Source of the DNA: Alphaproteobacteria bacterium
Lineage (GTDB): Bacteria; Pseudomonadota; Alphaproteobacteria; Geminicoccales; Geminicoccaceae
Length of the DNA stretch: 5,903 nucleotides
Assembly (NCBI GenBank): GCA_026984595.1
Contig: JALSRW010000005.1
Span: 1 to 5,903 of the forward strand
Direction of reading: 5' to 3'
Shown here: positions 4,941 to 5,903 of the stretch, in pieces
How the letters are laid out: each line of letters opens with the position of its first letter
How positions within the stretch are numbered: the first letter of the stretch is position 1
Made by a program: the position numbers and the translations under genes
The notes under the pieces: generated by a model
What the model was told of the DNA's origin: nothing
The model's database searches: none
The model's input: the letters and a program-made list of their open reading frames with translations, nothing else

Positions 4941-5903
4941 GTGATTCCGTTCGATATTCTCGAACTGCGATTCGTTGCGGAGACCGAGGTGGCCCTGCGG
5001 GAATTCGCGGGCTCCGCCTGGCGCGGAGCGGTGGGCCACGCGTTGAAACGTCTCGTCTGCATCATGCGCCTGCGGCCCTGCGAGGGCTGCGCCATCGAGG
5101 CGAGCTGCCTCTACACCCGCCTGTTCGAGATGCGGGCGGCGGAAGCCGATCCGCTGCTCGGAAAGGTCGGCCGGGCGCCCCAGCCCTTCGTCCTCGACTG
5201 CCGTACGCCGACTCCCTGCAGGCTCGCACCGGGCGATCCCTTCACGCTGCGTCTCGTGCTGATCGGTCGGAAAACCCGTGAAGCCGCGGTCTATTTCCTG
5301 CGGGCGGTGGAGGAAGCCGCCGCCCGGGGAATCGGCCCGGGCCGCGGAAGGCTCGCACTCGTCGGCGTCGAGTTGCGCGACCCGAGGGGCGAGCGGGGCA
5401 TCTCCTGTCTCGATGCGAACGGGCAGTTGCGCCTTCCCGAGCCCTTCCCGGTATCGGTGCCGCCGGCACCCGAACGCGTCCGCGTCGTGCTCGAGACGCC
5501 GCTTCGGATGCGCCGCGACGGCATGCTCCTCGGCCCCGAACGGTTCACCGTGGGGAGCTTCGTAACGAGTGTCGTGCGGCGCCAGTCGTTGCTGGCGCGA
5601 TACCATGGCGACGCCCCGCTCGCCCTCGATTTCCGCGCGCTTCGCGCGCTCGCCGACGGCCTGCGGGTGGAGCGCCCGATACTCGAGTGGAAGGAGCAGA
5701 TCCGCCGTTCGGCACGCCAGGGGACGCTGCTGCGGATGGGCGGACTGGTCGGCCGCTTCGATCTCGATCTCCGGGGTGCCGAAGCGCTCTGGCCGTTTCT
5801 CTGGCGCGGCCGGTTCCTGCACGCCGGCAAGGCCACCAGCATGGGCCTCGGGCGGTATCGGCTGGAGCCTCTGCCGCCCCCCCGCCATCCCGAAGGGCCT
5901 GCC
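4941..5903 (+). CDS. cas6: Cas6-type CRISPR pre-crRNA endoribonuclease, RAMP family (partial, C-terminus outside window)
   Basis: Cas6 proteins cut CRISPR precursor RNA within each repeat, without a metal, to release crRNAs, often for type III or type I effectors. The 321 residues seen match the Cas6/RAMP family with the N-terminal zinc-like region. The protein opens with a beta strand (FDILELRF), followed by FAGSAWRGAVGHALKR (22-37) and a Cys cluster C40, C47, C50, C56 leading into CLYTRLFE. PFVLD follows at 82-86, then GIGPGRGRLALVGV (130-143), RRSARQ with MGGLVGRFDL (255-275), and the terminal Gly-rich loop HAGKATSMGLGRYRL (294-308). The family usually ends soon after this loop, so little is missing. 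The start is the GTG at 4941, where family similarity begins; the Shine-Dalgarno is weak. An in-frame GTG at 4752 would add 63 residues with no family logic. No CRISPR array or other cas gene lies in the window; they may lie to the right. The gene is divergent from the polysaccharide operon. Confidence 0.88.
   Translation, partial: MIPFDILELRFVAETEVALREFAGSAWRGAVGHALKRLVCIMRLRPCEGCAIEASCLYTRLFEMRAAEADPLLGKVGRAPQPFVLDCRTPTPCRLAPGDPFTLRLVLIGRKTREAAVYFLRAVEEAAARGIGPGRGRLALVGVELRDPRGERGISCLDANGQLRLPEPFPVSVPPAPERVRVVLETPLRMRRDGMLLGPERFTVGSFVTSVVRRQSLLARYHGDAPLALDFRALRALADGLRVERPILEWKEQIRRSARQGTLLRMGGLVGRFDLDLRGAEALWPFLWRGRFLHAGKATSMGLGRYRLEPLPPPRHPEGPA

Noticed and set aside
4929..5888. Minus-strand open frame (319 codons) across the cas6 region
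   Set aside because: The plus strand encodes clear Cas6 motifs over the same interval, while this frame shows no recognisable protein features.

Overview
The window comes from a GC-rich proteobacterium; the class cannot be fixed from sequence alone. Supporting this are the GC-rich coding sequence, a CobB-type sirtuin resembling the E. coli enzyme, an Alg8/Alg44-type polysaccharide synthase pair and a consensus sigma-54 promoter.

Layout. Four genes run leftward on the minus strand. An Alg44-like PilZ/membrane-fusion protein (4642-3251) overlaps an Alg8-like family 2 glycosyltransferase (3254-1707) by an ATGA. After a 137-bp gap come a secreted HD-domain protein (1569-523), a short intrinsic terminator (484-514) and a CobB-type NAD-dependent deacylase (427 to beyond the left edge). 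One gene runs rightward: a Cas6-type RAMP endoribonuclease (4941 to beyond the right edge). It is divergent from the alg44-like gene across about 300 bp of non-coding DNA.

The divergent intergenic region (4643-4940) is the most informative part. On the minus strand it holds a full-consensus sigma-54 (-24/-12) element, TGGCAC-N5-TTGCT, about 90 bp upstream of the alg44-like start. Some 80-140 bp further upstream, where enhancer-binding activators of sigma-54 promoters normally sit, are four closely spaced dyads of the form GGCA-N4/5-TGCC. The last dyad abuts a plausible sigma-70-type -35 box for cas6, so one regulator could act on both directions.

Working model (inference). A bacterial enhancer-binding protein turns on the alg44/alg8-like operon through sigma-54. 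The product is a c-di-GMP-gated inner-membrane synthase that extrudes an alginate-like (polyuronate or related) polymer. None of the usual alginate export and modification genes (algK, algE, algG, algX, algL, algI/J/F) lies beside the pair, and the gene order is the reverse of Pseudomonas. This may therefore be an orphan or undescribed exopolysaccharide system. The HD protein probably has its own promoter and may be unrelated. No CRISPR array, tRNA, rRNA or insertion sequence was seen.
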